Assembly (NCBI GenBank): GCA_918026815.1
Contig: CAKJVC010000021.1
Location: 558,001-622,000 of the forward strand
Direction: 5' to 3'
DNA: 64,000 bases
Source of the DNA: Chalara sp. BL73
Lineage: Eukaryota > Ascomycota > Leotiomycetes > Helotiales
Positions 48,315 through 59,656 of the stretch are shown here, one piece after another. The stretch's first letter is position 1. Each line of letters starts with the position of its first letter. The notes beneath the pieces are model-generated. The model saw only the letters and a program-made list of their open reading frames with translations, had not been told where the DNA came from and searched no databases. Both the position numbers and the translations under genes were made by a program.

Positions 48315-49258
48315 CTAAACTTCCATGCCCAAAAAGATCCATTTGTCACTTGTGAGGTCTATGTCTCCGCTCCACATCTCCAAGGTGATCAGTTCAAATC
48401 CAACCCAGCCAAGGCTTTTGATAAAGGCCTTGCTTTCTGCTTCAGGGATTGAACGACTGAGGCAGATGATCGCTTGCTGTACAGCAAAGACAGTGTCTGC
48501 TAGCTCGAGTAGAGCCATAAGTCTATGTTGATTAGCAAAAGGAATATGATGATATGAATTGGCTCAGCTCACCCTTTCTTGAGATCCCTTCCGATAACTG
48601 ATGGGTTAAAGAATGCGAAGAGTGATTTCTTCTCCCCTAGTCCTCCAACGAATCCACGGAAGCTACAGCCACCTGCATAGTCCCATATTTCAAGACTTGC
48701 ATCGACTCCCTGTCCGTGGCTGCTAGTGTCAAGACATTTATTATACACATCCATGCTCGTGTCAAGAGATGAATGTGTGTTCGCATCCATGCCGATAGAG
48801 CCAGTACTTCCCATGCTTCTTTCTTCACCAAAGAATATGGTTTTCATGGTCTCGCAGAAGAGTCTCTCACACTCTACCCGGATGGTATACGCTGCCCCCT
48901 CTTTGCGGCTACTACTCCTGCCATTGCTCTCGCGCTTCCGGTTCGGATTCTTGGATACGAGCGCGAGCTCGTTGGCGGACGTCAAGGCCGCAAGAGGGGG
49001 ACTTGACGGGGGAGATTCCCAGAGGTTTTGGCGTGCCTCAGGGATACCACTGTGCCCCTATGTAATTTGTTAGTATTTTATTGAGCGCCATCTGGCTTGC
49101 TGGATAGAAGACTTACCGCCGGCACCCGTGGTGGAGTAATGGAAACCAGTGAGGTTTAGAGAGATGTCGACAATGTAGCAGCTGGCGAGAACCTTGTCGA
49201 CGTTCCCGCCCCGACGATTACTACTACTACTCTGATTTGATTTTTTACTGGGCGACAT
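48315..49258 (-). CDS. OAZ1: Ornithine decarboxylase antizyme, expressed by +1 frameshift
   Basis: Three exons on the minus strand: 49258-49117, 49057-48573 and 48522-48315. The first frame starts MSPSKKSNQSSSSNRRG and, after the splice, reads ..GAQWYP and stops at TGA (49040-49038). Skipping one base there continues as EARQNLWESPP.. through the antizyme domain, giving about 277 residues. Domain signatures: 'GCSFRGFVGGL', 'SLFAFFNPSVIGRDLKKGLM', 'ALLELADTVF', 'SLGWVGFELITLEMW' and the C-terminal 'WIFLGMEV'. Antizyme binds ornithine decarboxylase, blocks it and sends it to the proteasome without ubiquitin, and limits polyamine uptake. High polyamines favour the frameshift, closing a feedback loop. 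No alternative acceptor near 49057 puts the two frames together, so the break is best read as programmed recoding, not as a pseudogene. Confidence 0.93.
49038..49043 (-). promoter_or_regulatory. Programmed +1 ribosomal frameshift site (CCC-TGA) of antizyme
   Basis: On the minus strand the zero-frame codons are TGG TAT CCC TGA followed by G. The stop is in frame with the start codon; the antizyme domain is in the +1 frame beginning GAG GCA. Animal antizymes use TCC-TGA in a similar TGG-TGC-TCC-TGA setting. The site lies 17 bases inside exon 2. Confidence 0.9.
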
Positions 49259-50558
49259 TGCTATCGATTTTTGCCACGATTGCGAAACAAAAAGATGTAT
49301 TTGTGTGGTTGGATTTGTGGTCGAAGAATCGAGAGTTTGAAGACAATAATATCGTTGTGGAGGTTTGCTTTCGAAAATGGCTTTGTTTGGACGAGTTGAG
49401 GCGAGCTTTGAGAGGTGTAAACTGCGTTAAACTGCGTTAAACTGACTTAAAATACGTTGATTGTGACAGATGGTTGCGGTGAGGTTGGGGTGAAGTTATG
49501 AAAGTCTCAATTTCTTTGTGAGCCACCGCCCCGCTCCTTGGACTAGCCAATTAGCGCATAAGACCAGGCCATGATGTGGTATCACTGAATGTACGAGAGA
49601 ATTATTATCGAGAATATCCAACTTGACAGCATCAGTTTGATTTACATCTTGTCTATTTGTATGCGACGATGAATGTGACCCAGAGTCAAGACAGTTTCTT
49701 TACAGAAAAAAAGTAAACAGGGTTGCCTCTCTACGGATCGGAGCCCGGGAGCTGCGGAAAGGTCTTACATCCATGCCATTTCTGTATGTGTTTTATCAGA
49801 TCACTCTTCACGGCTTTGGCATATCGAAAGTACGACTCTCTAGGTTGTGCGACACTGTACTGTATGGTACGAGAGTTGCCGAGGGAAATCTGCAGGTTTG
49901 CTTCCAATGAAATACTTCCCACAGCACATCACGAGTCGGGATATTCGAAGGAACGTGACTATTGCGGGGTCAACAACTCTAAGATGAGGCGGTCTATCTA
50001 CCATAAAATGTTTCATAATTGCTTAATGATTAAGTGCAGGATATGCCTCTATCAGTCTTTTGGGTCAAGATTTACTAGGAAGGCAATATGAATTGGAAGT
50101 AGGAGAGATAGAGTGGTGCTGTTGTGATCGGCATAGTCTAAGAGTATATAGATATATCTTATCGTTATCGTGATATCCGGCAATCGGAAGTGGGGAGGAG
50201 CTCAAGAAGGTACTGGTCTGCAAGTGAAGTGATAGCCAACACACCACCACATCATGCTGTACTGTTAACAGTCAACCTTTCTTTGACCCACTACTAATGT
50301 TACTTATATTCTCTGTTTGCCCTCAAAATGCATCGTCTATTCAACAGCTGAAAGAGCCTTAATTCCGACTACTGCTTATAGGCAATGACGATATGCAAGC
50401 TGAGGTCACCACCGGCTCACTCGTTACCTACATCAAAGAAAGTTGAAAGTTCCCCTGAGCTAAATTAAATGCACGCAAAGCTTTTCCGTATACACTCTAT
50501 ACCCGCAACTAACCTTTGCATTCAGAGAAACTCTTTAAAACCCTATATAAACCCGAAA
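49259..50558. other. Divergent upstream region of antizyme and the Yippee gene
   Basis: About 1.3 kb. A tandem decamer (TAAACTGCGT twice, then a diverged third copy) lies at 49418-49447, about 160 bases upstream of antizyme. CTATATAAA at 50542-50550 resembles a TATA box near the Yippee start. No gene seen. Confidence 0.5.
49418..49447. repeat. Tandem decamer in the antizyme upstream region
   Basis: TAAACTGCGT occurs twice in direct tandem, followed by the diverged TAAACTGACT. Confidence 0.85.
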
Positions 50559-51362
50559 ATGACAAAAGATTCACGTTCACCAAACCCAATCTACCTACTA
50601 CCTTCACTCTCCTTTCCTCTCCACCAGCGCGAGCGCCAGCAGTCCAGCTCAAGCACCACTTCTGAGACGCACGAGTATGCCGTTCCGATCCTCAGTAACT
50701 CGCCTGCCTCTTCGACTACTACATCGCCCGACTCTTCTCCCCCAACACCACACAGTCTCCTGCATGCCGCTCTGCAAGGCCAACTACCCACACAGCCTCT
50801 CAAACATATAGAAGAGACACAGCCCTCCACGTTACGATGCAACGCATGCGCAACAGATATTGCCTTTGCCTCAGAAATTGTCAGTAAAGGTTTCACTGGC
50901 CGACATGGGAGAGCCTATCTCGTTGCTCCTCCTTCCTCTCCACTCGCCATGACTAAAGCAGGTTGTTTAGCAAATACCAAAATTGGTAGGAGCGTAACTA
51001 GAGAGCTCTTGACTGGCGCACACGTCGTGGCGGACGTTACATGTCTCATATGTGGGAGTATATTAGGATGGAAGTATCTGGATGCGCAGCAGGCCGCACA
51101 GAGGTATAAGATTGGGAAGTATATTTTAGAGACGAAGAAGGTTGTGTTGCAGAGGGCTTGGGAGGATGGCCTTATTGATCAGGAGGAGGATGTTGAACGC
51201 TGGAAGATAGATGTGAGGGAGGAGGAAGTAGAGTTCGACAGTAGTGACGAGGAGGAGTGCGATGAGCTATTTTCAGGCACCTGGGATGCGGAGGTTGTGC
51301 GAAGACGAAGGACAAGGAAAGTTGGTGGTTGGAGATGGACTGGGAGTTTTGCTGGAGGTTAA
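50559..51362 (+). CDS. Yippee-family zinc-binding protein
   Basis: A single exon of 267 residues from the ATG at 50559; an in-frame ATG at 50469 would add 30 residues but lies upstream of a TATA-like element. A disordered Ser/Thr/Pro-rich N-terminus of about 90 residues precedes the Yippee domain (about residues 95-200). The two zinc-binding CxxC pairs are 'LRCNACATDI' and 'TCLICGSILGW', with the typical 'SKGFTGRHGRAYLV', 'GAHVVADV' and 'YKIGKYILE' between and after them. The C-terminal tail is acidic with a basic end. Yippee proteins are small zinc-fold proteins related to Mis18 and cereblon substrate-binding domains, and some belong to GID/CTLH-type ubiquitin ligases; the precise function here is unknown. 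An insertion of about 15 residues sits between 'APPSSPLAM' and 'NTKIGRS'. Confidence 0.87.
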   Translation: MTKDSRSPNPIYLLPSLSFPLHQRERQQSSSSTTSETHEYAVPILSNSPASSTTTSPDSSPPTPHSLLHAALQGQLPTQPLKHIEETQPSTLRCNACATDIAFASEIVSKGFTGRHGRAYLVAPPSSPLAMTKAGCLANTKIGRSVTRELLTGAHVVADVTCLICGSILGWKYLDAQQAAQRYKIGKYILETKKVVLQRAWEDGLIDQEEDVERWKIDVREEEVEFDSSDEEECDELFSGTWDAEVVRRRRTRKVGGWRWTGSFAGG

Positions 51363-52289
51363 ATGCTTAACAGTTAGTGACGATGACGGTGGTGTTGGAA
51401 CGGCATGGCGTTTAAGGGTTAATGGATTACGGGGCCAGGCATGATCATGGATGATATATTTTGGATGATACCACTGGGATAGTATGGGTTAGCGTTTTAC
51501 ATTAATTATTTTTGGGATTCAGATCATCTTTGGATGACTCGAGGCAGCTCTGGAAATATATGCCCTGGCTGCCCTTTATAATATAATACTCTACTCTGAA
51601 GATTTTACTGGTCTCACAGGCAACCTGTATTTCAAACGTAGATAAGTGCTGACAAGGTTCTTAGAGGATCTAAGTCATTGAAAGGAAGTTGCCCAAAGTG
51701 ATACCGCTAACGAACTAGCATAGAAATTCTGACGGAAATTTAGCATTGAACAAAGAATAGCTTAACCCTTAGGATTGTAGCTATCATGTAGTGACTAACA
51801 CCAAAATGGCATCTTCTCTCGTTTGTATTGCTATGAAGCATCCCGGGAGAGATCTATAAAAAAGAAGGGGCAAACTTACCTTTGCGTAAACTAAGGTCAG
51901 GCGACGAAGGAGGTTATACTAGTGCTTGTACCATAACTTTTTAAACGCTCAAACGAAGCTGTCTAACTCTTTCATCCGGATATCCAAAATTAAGGCTATA
52001 CTACATGCTTTGTACATACCTACAGTATCTTTATCAGCCACTCGCTCTGTGTGTCATTCCTTCATATAATTTTAGCAGCTTCCTGAGAAAGATCCCAAAC
52101 AACCAGCCTTGCCGCTGCGCTTCTCGTTCACCTGACGATTGAATCACTTGGTTCTGTCAACACAAGGTGAGTATTTATTATATCTTCAAAGAACAGTCGC
52201 TACCCAAGAGATGCAAGTCGACAGCATCATGACAGAATGAGACGCCTGTAGACTCAAATCATCCAACCTATTTTATAATCAAGCCCAAG
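51363..52289. other. Intergenic
   Basis: About 930 bases. A GTGAGT donor-like site near 52167 may mark a 5'-leader intron of the next gene; nothing else recognised. Confidence 0.45.
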
Positions 52290-52807
52290 ATGTGTGGAAT
52301 CACCATGGTTTACTACCGTTGTGGCCATTATGGCTCCCCCAAGGTGGATTCCTGTGGTGAAGACCCTCGGCCTGAGATTCCAGCCAAAGACGTGCTACGA
52401 TTGATCACTCTGAACACCAACATCTTTACTCATGACATGCTGAGCCGCCAACTATGGTGTGAGCCTTTTGCAAGCGATACTCCTGTCAGTATATATAACG
52501 CTATGAAGACACCCCTCTGACTTGGATGTAGGAAGAACTTCCAACGATACATTCCCGCCGGCTATGCATTCTATGCAGACGAACTCGAAGAGATGCTTGG
52601 CGAAATAGTCCGGATACAAAAAAGAGGCATGACTGGAAGTATTGGAGGGCGCAGTTGCCAGATCCAGAAGAGGCGGTCAAACATAGGGTCGGGGCTACGC
52701 CATCATGGGATACATTTGCTGAATGTGATAAAGCCTGGCAGATGTTTGTGGATGTAGATGAGAGCACCTGGAGGTTCCAAAGGAATGAGGTAATGGGATG
52801 GGAGTAA
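52290..52807 (+). CDS. Small uncharacterised protein with N-terminal Cys/His motif
   Basis: Two exons, 52290-52484 and 52532-52807, 156 residues. The 47-base intron (GTCAGT, CTGAC branch, TAG) joins two frames in phase 0, and the second exon stays open for 92 codons to a TAA. The N-terminus MCGITMVYYRCGHYGSPK.. with a further 'DSCGEDPRPE' gives a C..CGH..C arrangement, which could bind a metal. The second half is rich in Arg, Trp and acidic residues ('RHDWKYWRAQLPDPEEA', 'KAWQMFVDVDESTWRF'). No signal peptide, membrane segment or known domain. I recall many short ascomycete proteins that begin MCG/..CGH and lack annotation, but cannot assign a family. The phase-0 junction is inferred; a phase-1 donor four bases on is less favoured. 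Confidence 0.6.
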
Positions 52808-53736
52808 GGCAATCTTGAAATCGGAGATAATACTTGGAGGGAGAGAAAGAGAGACATAAAAACCGATATGATAATCAAGATTGCAGTCCTAACCAGTGAT
52901 CAAGTCAATGATGTAGGATGTTTTGATTTATACGAGTGAAGGCGTCCGCCCCTTTGTTTGCACCTATATCATGAACACGTGGCCTCGAAAGAAAGACCAA
53001 ACCAACTATTTGTGACTCAATATACTTAGCCTTGACTGCTTTCCCCAAAATTATCACTCTAGCTGTGAATGTTGCAATAAGAAGCCCTTTGTCCCTGACT
53101 TTGGTCTAAAAATATTCACCAAGGTCGTTTCCGGCACTAGTCCCGATTCATCCTTAGTGCCAAGTCAAAGCATTACTCAGCCTGGGTGCTACAAAGGTAA
53201 CTTCTCTTCCACTTCTGCCTGTGAACCTTCTTTTCCTCTCAACCTCATTTTCGCCATCCGACGAAAACCATCAAACGACGCAACAATATCATCAATTCAT
53301 CGCTCCTTGCATTGGAAGGAGATACGCACGGCTTCAATTTTGCTCCTGCGGTGTGGAAATAGGGTGGAACAGTGGTGGAGAGGTGATCGATCGCTTGCTA
53401 TTGTGGTGGATTGCTTATTGTCGTGGTCCGTGGAGGGAAACCAACAATCAGTTTCCACAACGCAGCTTAGCTGCAATCTTGTACACAATTTTTCTTTCTT
53501 TTGAGATCCTTTCCACAAGAATTTACCTCAGTGCTTGCAAATCAGATTTGTTCACCTCGTTCTCTGAGCGGAAAAAAAAAAGAACCATAATCTCTGCAAC
53601 AATCAGCTTTGCAACAGCATACTCTCCCTTCTCTAACTACTGATTTCCGAGCACATCGCGTGTTCTCCAGTGCGGAATATTATCAATCTTATCACTTTCG
53701 TTCAGATATTCGACAGCAATACATCAACTTGACACC
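52808..53736. other. Intergenic, leader of the Mpe1 gene
   Basis: About 930 bases. The part from 53150 on is pyrimidine-rich and probably 5' leader. The ORF at 53221-53643 (plus, 140 codons) shows no family resemblance. Confidence 0.5.
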
Positions 53737-55669
53737 ATGACGTCCTCCGTTTTCTTCAAGTTCAAGTCCCAAAAGGATCCTCAGCGAGTGGAGTTTGATG
53801 GTACTGGTATTTCTGTTTTTGAGCTCAAGCGTGATATTATCATCAAGAGTGGCCTTGGTGACGGTAAAGATTTTGACCTTGTTATCTACACTGAAGATGG
53901 CAAAGAAGGTGAGTAGACGACTCCATACCTTGTGTTCTCACAGTGTGGTACTAATAAATCGCCAGAGTATGATGATGATACTACTATCATTCCTCGCGCC
54001 ACATCAGTAATGGCCCGTCGGATGCCACCCATGAAGCCGGGAGCAGGTCGAGCCGCCCGATACATGCTGGGCAAGATGCCCCTCAACATTAAAAATGCTT
54101 CGCGAAAGGAGGTAGCGAACAAACTAGATACGAAGGCAAAACCAGCCACTGCCAACCTGTCCCAGTTAGTGACCGAAAATATGACGGAAGAGCAGAAGAT
54201 GGCTGCTATGTTTCAAGCGCAGAGCGAGTCATGGAATGCTACCCAAGAGGAAATGGCCAAGTAAGTCAATCAGCTATCTATTTCATGAAATATACTAACT
54301 TTCCGGCAGTCAAACAAGAGTCACCTTCGGTAAGAAGAACCATGCCAATGTCAACGTACCCGAACACGACCCGCCTCCAGGATATATCTGCTATAGATGC
54401 CAGCAAAAGGGCCATTGGATTCAAGTCTGCCCAACAAATGACGATCCGAACTTCGATAGCAGACCAAAGATCAAGCGTACCACAGGTATCCCAAAATCTT
54501 TCCTTAAGACGGTGGAGAAGCCAGCTGCGTTAACGAATGACGGAACTATGGATGATACGAAGGGTCCTTCAGGTGTTATGATGACTCAAGATGGAGAGTC
54601 AGTTGTATGGGAACCAGATGCAAAGGCATGGCAAAAGTTTCAAGCAAAGACCAAATCATCTACTGCTGCTCAAGAGGCTACTGCTTTGGAAGATAAAGAG
54701 TTGAAAGAAAGAGGGTTGGAATGTCCACTGGACAAGAGGCAATTTCTAGATCCAATGAAGACGCCGTGTTGTGAGAAGACTTATTGCAATGATTGCATCA
54801 CTAACGCGCTCATTGATAGCGACTTTGTTTGTCCCGGGTGTCAAACTGATGGTTGCTTGATTGATGATCTGATTCCCGATACCGAGACTTCTAAAAAGAT
54901 CGATGCTTATCTCGTAGAGAAGGAGAAGGCAAAAATAGAGAGAGCTAGATCTAAGAGTCCCAGTGTAAAGCCTGAAACTCCACCGTCAGAGGCCGCCAAG
55001 GATGCAAGCAAGACCGTGTCGCCAGAGTCCAAATCTAAGTCACCCTCACCTATCCAAGACGAAGTGAAGTCCAAGTCAAAATCACCAATTCCGGAGACGG
55101 CGCCAACCCAGGGCAAAAAACGGCCAGCCGAGGATGTACTACAAAATACCCCCAAAATACCTAAAGGACCTAAGGCAATGCAACAACAAGAAGCTCAAAA
55201 GGCGTTGGTAGCGCAGCAGCAAGCTATGATGAATGGCATGAATGGCATGAACAGCATGAATGGTATGAATGGAATGCCTTTCCCTATGATGCCTGGTTTC
55301 GGTGGAAACGGATTCGGAGGAATGCCCATGATGCCTGGATTCCCAATGGGTATGGCAAACCCAATGATGATGCCCATGATGCCAAATATGAACAGTTTCG
55401 GTGGCTTCCCCACTATGAATAGCATGAACTTTAATGGCGGAGGCTTCCAAGGAGGAATGGGCAACATGGGCATGATGAATAACATGGGCAGAGGTGGAGG
55501 AAATATGAACGGCGGTGCTACTGGAGGGTTCACAAATCAACAGAAGAGTGTTTTCGCTGAGCCACTACAGAATGAAGAAGATAATGCGTACTTCCGCCAG
55601 CCGGTCAACCCTCATCGCCATCAGGGCCGGCAACGAAGGACAAGACCCAGTGACTTCAGAGAGGTCTAG
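53737..55669 (+). CDS. MPE1: Mpe1/RBBP6-type RING protein of the mRNA 3'-end machinery
   Basis: Three exons, 53737-53908, 53966-54260 and 54310-55669, 608 residues. Domain order is diagnostic: an N-terminal ubiquitin-like DWNN domain (residues 1-80, 'SSVFFKFKSQKDPQRVEFDG'), a CCHC zinc knuckle ('CYRCQQKGHWIQVCP', about 183-197), and a RING/U-box-like domain (about 294-335, 'CPLDKRQF..PCCEKTYCNDCI..CPGCQTDG'). A Lys/Ser/Pro-rich linker follows, then a Met/Gly/Asn-rich tail (55210-55530) with NGMNGM-type repeats. Yeast Mpe1 is a subunit of the cleavage and polyadenylation factor and senses the polyadenylation signal; RBBP6 is its animal counterpart with E3 ligase activity. The low-complexity tail is a candidate for condensation or aggregation. 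Two short antisense ORFs over the tail are shadows. Confidence 0.94.
55210..55530 (+). repeat. Met/Gly/Asn low-complexity coding repeat in Mpe1
   Basis: Imperfect repeats of ATGAATGGC/ATGAACAGC-type triplets encode an NGMNGMN run followed by Met-, Gly- and Pro-rich segments for about 105 residues. Confidence 0.85.
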
Positions 55670-56500
55670 AAATCCACGGACTACTCTCTCCCATTGTCAT
55701 TGGTTATCATGACTGATGTCTTTTTCTTTTCGGCATACATTTCCCATTTCTTCGGCACCTTAGACTCCTCATAATCGCAGGTATTCGATTTTTAAAGGAT
55801 TATTTTTAACGACTTACGGCATATATTCCCCATCTGGTATGTGCTCTACAAATCAGCCTACAGCATGGCGGCGGCGTTCACGGCATTGGGTGGAAGTGTG
55901 ATATGCATTTTAAGGTTGGGCATGGGATTCCTCGTAGTAGAGGATGGTTTAGTTCACATTGTGCCTTAAGATACGGCGAGCGATGCACCTTTTGTAGTAA
56001 TAGACAATGGAAATTTGTTTCTGCAAATCTTTCTATTTTACCCGCTCCTATCTCGAAGTGACTTGTGCAAATTGTTTCAACAAACATTTTGATCGACCAA
56101 TTGACTCCGACACGAAGCTTGTGTAAGCCAGTGCTCTTAGTTAGTAATACATATTGAGTAGATCAGGCAACAAAAAAAATACGGATTTGACTTGAGTCGG
56201 TCCCGAGGGTTTATCTACTTACCTCTTTAAGCGACGGAGTTCAGGGGTAGATCCGAATGGTCTCCGTATTCCGCTTATGAGAGCACGCAAACGAGGTGTC
56301 CTATTTCGAGCCTGGCCATCAAGTCTTATTCTTTCAGTACATATCAATAGCCATGCCTTCCCTAGCTGTGAGTTCTTTGATATCGAATTTTAGCTAATGC
56401 TGGTACCATAAGGCATTTAGCTCATCAGAATATTTATAGAGTGACAAAAGGCACCAACGGTTTAGAAAGTCACGAGACCAACCTATAAGCCACCTGGAAG
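55670..56500. other. Intergenic
   Basis: About 830 bases between two plus-strand genes; no gene or element recognised. Confidence 0.5.
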
Positions 56501-58493
56501 ATGGCAGTAGGCAAAGGGTCTGTGGCGGCTCGGAGGGCAGGTCAAGAGACCCCCTTGCTGAGAGAGCAGCGAGTGGAGAATGGCCGCTCGGGACGGTCAA
56601 CATCCCAACAGATCCGGGATGAAGAGGAATCGCTTGATCCTGATAGAGCAAATCAAGAGGTCGGGAAGCTCAGGGGATTGCTGATTATTCTGAGCTTATG
56701 GGGCTTGATCTTTATACAGGGTACGTTGCAAACGCGCATCTATATATTGCGGTCTAGCAAAAGTAGAGTAGTACGGAAAGGATTCTTGACTGACATGCGG
56801 CCAGCATCAAACTTCTCTGGTATAACAACAACACAGTCAAGAATAGCGGAAGACCTAGATGCCTTTGCAGAGGCAACATGGTTTACCTCTACTTATCTTG
56901 TAAAATCCATTGAATTTGCGCCACCCTTGGCAGATACTAACAGCACTTGATAGATTGCCATGTCCAGCATCTCCCCGATCACAGCACGGCTAGCTACCCT
57001 ATTCTCCCCGCGGTACTGTATCTTCGGCGCTGCAGTTCTCTTCTCCATTGGAGGGATTGTGACCTCAAAGGCTCTCAGTTTAGAGATCTTCCTTCTTGGT
57101 CGAGTTATTTCTGGCAGCGGAGGAGCTGGAATCATGACTATCGCGTTTATCTTATTGCTAGAGCTCTCCGGTAAGAAGCGAAGGGGGTTGTATATTGGCC
57201 TCGTGAATACCGGTTTCACAAGCGGCATTTCACTGGGAGCCGTTATTGCTGGAGCTCTTCTACCCATCAAGGGTTGGAGATTTCTGTTCTGGATACAGGC
57301 TCCGCTTGCTATGATCGCTGGCACGGCACTGTTCTTTAGCATACCGAGCTCTTTCACTTCGGGTCAAAAATTTGGAGAGAGCTCGATTTGGGCGAAGCTT
57401 GCAAGGATCGATTATGCAGGTGCTTTACTTTTGGTGAGCATGTTCCAATTTCCACAGGCTTACCTAGACCATGACTGACGTTTTCTTGCAGATGGCATCG
57501 TTGGCAAGTTTCCTCTTCGGCATGTCTTCACCAAAGATTCTCTGGCAGCCAATCGTCATCTCACTTGCTCTCGTTATTCTGTTTGTTGTGATTGAAGTTT
57601 TTGTAGCATCAGAGCCAATCATTCCGGTCACGTTGTTGAGCTCTCGCGGCACTCTTTTATCGTGCTTAGCACAGTTGGGACTGATGTCTTCAAGATGGAT
57701 GGTGCTATTTTATGCGCCAGCATATGCCCTCGCTGTTCGAGGATGGTCACCTGCATCAGCCGGCTCTATGCTGATACCTACTAATCTTGGATTCGCAGTT
57801 GGTGGGATCACAATTGGTGCTTTGCACGTCAATAGAGGCGGGTCTTTCTGGCTGTACGCTACCAAAATTTCTCCCTGTGCGCAATGACGTTCGTTAACAT
57901 AGCTACATAGGCCTTCTGTTATAGCAGCATTTCTTTTCGCCTGTTCACTTTTCCTCATCTCTCAAGCCGCTACACCCACCATGCCAGTTGCGTGGTTCAT
58001 CGCCGCCATCTTCCTGAATGGTTTCTGTACTGGGGCAGCGATCAACTACGCCCTTGCCCACCTACTCCATCTGACTCCTCCTTCAACGCACTTCATTGCC
58101 ACGGCTCTGCTGAATACATTCCGTGGCTTCGCAGGCTCGTTTGGGTCCGCCATTGGCGGTGGCCTCTTCATCCGTGTGCTAAAAGATAGTTTGGAGAAAG
58201 GCTTTATTGAGAATGGTGGCATGGAGGGCAGAGAGGAGTTGGTGAGAAAGTTAGTGGGAAGTCCGGCGTTGGTTCAGACTTTGAAAGGCGTAGAGAAGCT
58301 TGTTGCGGTGAACAGCTATGCAGAAGGAATAAGTAGGCTGTTCGTTAGTGGTGCAGTAGTGGGTTTACTAGTTGTCGTAATACAAGCCACGACTGGATGG
58401 AAGGGCAGCATTGTGAAAGAGGAGGAACAAAGACCTCTTGTGAATGGGGACAGTGGGGAAGATTGGGAAGAAGGACTGGAGCATGGTGCTTAA
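56501..58493 (+). CDS. Major facilitator superfamily transporter (DHA2-like)
   Basis: Five exons, 56501-56720, 56805-56899, 56954-57433, 57492-57853 and 57911-58493, 579 residues, all phases consistent. A basic/acidic cytosolic N-terminus of about 55 residues precedes many hydrophobic segments. MFS features: 'ATWFTSTYL|IAMSS' in TM2, the TM4 motif 'GRVISGSGGAGIM', 'NTGFTSGISLGAVIAG' (antiporter-type TM5 motif, with the usual Pro replaced), and 'GWRFLFWIQAPLAMIAG' before TM6. A glycine/serine-rich segment and 'RGFAGSFGSAIGGGLF' mark the last third. The pattern fits 14-TM drug/H+ antiporters and vacuolar basic amino-acid transporters (Vba group). The substrate cannot be deduced. No biosynthetic cluster surrounds it, so a role in secondary-metabolite export is not supported. 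Confidence 0.88.
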
Positions 58494-59656
58494 CGACTGA
58501 GGCGTATGAATGTATGAGTGCGGTGAACAACGGTAGAGTTAGAGTCGCTAGGCATCTGAAATAGACTATACATAGGGCCTCATCAGACCATCAAATGTGA
58601 TCTTGAGCAGCAATCAGGTGGTAAATGTTCCACTTTGGTATATGCGGCCATCGCAAGTACGAAAATAGGATCACCCTTGCATAGCAGTGTTCCCAGATGA
58701 TGCCTCAGTACGAATCACGATCGACGTTGAAAGTCTGTAACTATTCGTTCGTTGTGTGATGTGTCCGAAACGACGGCAGTGGCACTTGAGCTGCAGGGTC
58801 GCACAATGGCAATGTGGTGTAAACTCTTGCTCTTAGTTTCAGCTGCAAGTTGTTGGCTAGCGTATCTATATTTTACTAAATGTAAAGTTCGTGCTCTGGG
58901 CTGTGATTGTATTTCTGTGACTATGGACCCTGACTCATCTGCCTATTTTGATCTGACAACGATTGCTCACCTATTATTGGTGCGTCACTTAGTTCTAGTA
59001 TCTGGTGGCTATTCAAGAAATTTCCCAGCAATGGTACAAAATGAGATTGAGAAATGCAGGAATCAGAAATGTGGTAGAAAACACATACCTGGACAGATCA
59101 CCGAATTGATGCAGATTCCTGGAAACACAATGATAGATCTCGGCATGACTTAGCTTAATCAATCCGATTACTCGGATTATTGTTCGTACTATGGCTTCGG
59201 CATGTATAAAAGCCCTGTATATCGTCGTTGAAAAAGCAATCGCAGGATGGAAGAATTTCCAGTCAAGCAACCAGGCCACTTTGTATATGATAACGCGTTT
59301 CATAAATCCGGTGACAGTTCTCTTCACAGGATTTTAATCAAGGCAGGAAGCCATACAAGTCATTCTTTCCTCGTGTCCCAACAAGCATGTCACCATGTCA
59401 CCATGTCACACAACGACGAGGCTCCTTCCTATAAAGACGTCTACACTATGCGTTTTTCTTCTTCTTTCGCTATCATCAACAGTATCTGCACGTCGTGGGA
59501 TTCTATACTTCTTTGACCAGCCGCAGCATTTCCCACCAACTTTCGATAATTCGTTTGCCTACCTTCTACTTAACGTCGGCCTCTGACCAGCACTCATCCC
59601 CAAGACACCAAACTCTTCCTAATACTTCTCTAACTACTACCCTGCAGCCAATCATC
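58494..59656. other. Intergenic
   Basis: About 1.2 kb. A plus-strand ORF at 58752-59153 (133 codons) has a hydrophobic start but no recognisable domain. A triple octamer repeat lies at 59387-59410. Confidence 0.5.
59387..59410. repeat. Three tandem copies of CATGTCAC
   Basis: Perfect 8-base unit three times, about 250 bases upstream of the secreted But2-like gene. Confidence 0.9.

Noticed and set aside
48573..49057. Antizyme as a pseudogene because of the in-frame TGA
   Set aside because: The stop is exactly at a known type of +1 recoding site and both frames are otherwise fully open and conserved.
53221..53643. Plus-strand 140-codon ORF before Mpe1
   Set aside because: Lies in the pyrimidine-rich leader, not protein-like.
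55139..55540. Minus-strand ORFs over the Mpe1 tail
   Set aside because: Low-complexity antisense shadows of the Met/Gly repeats.
58752..59153. Plus-strand 133-codon ORF with a hydrophobic start
   Set aside because: Considered as a secreted protein, but the hydrophobic segment is internal, the rest is unlike any family, and no splice structure supports it.
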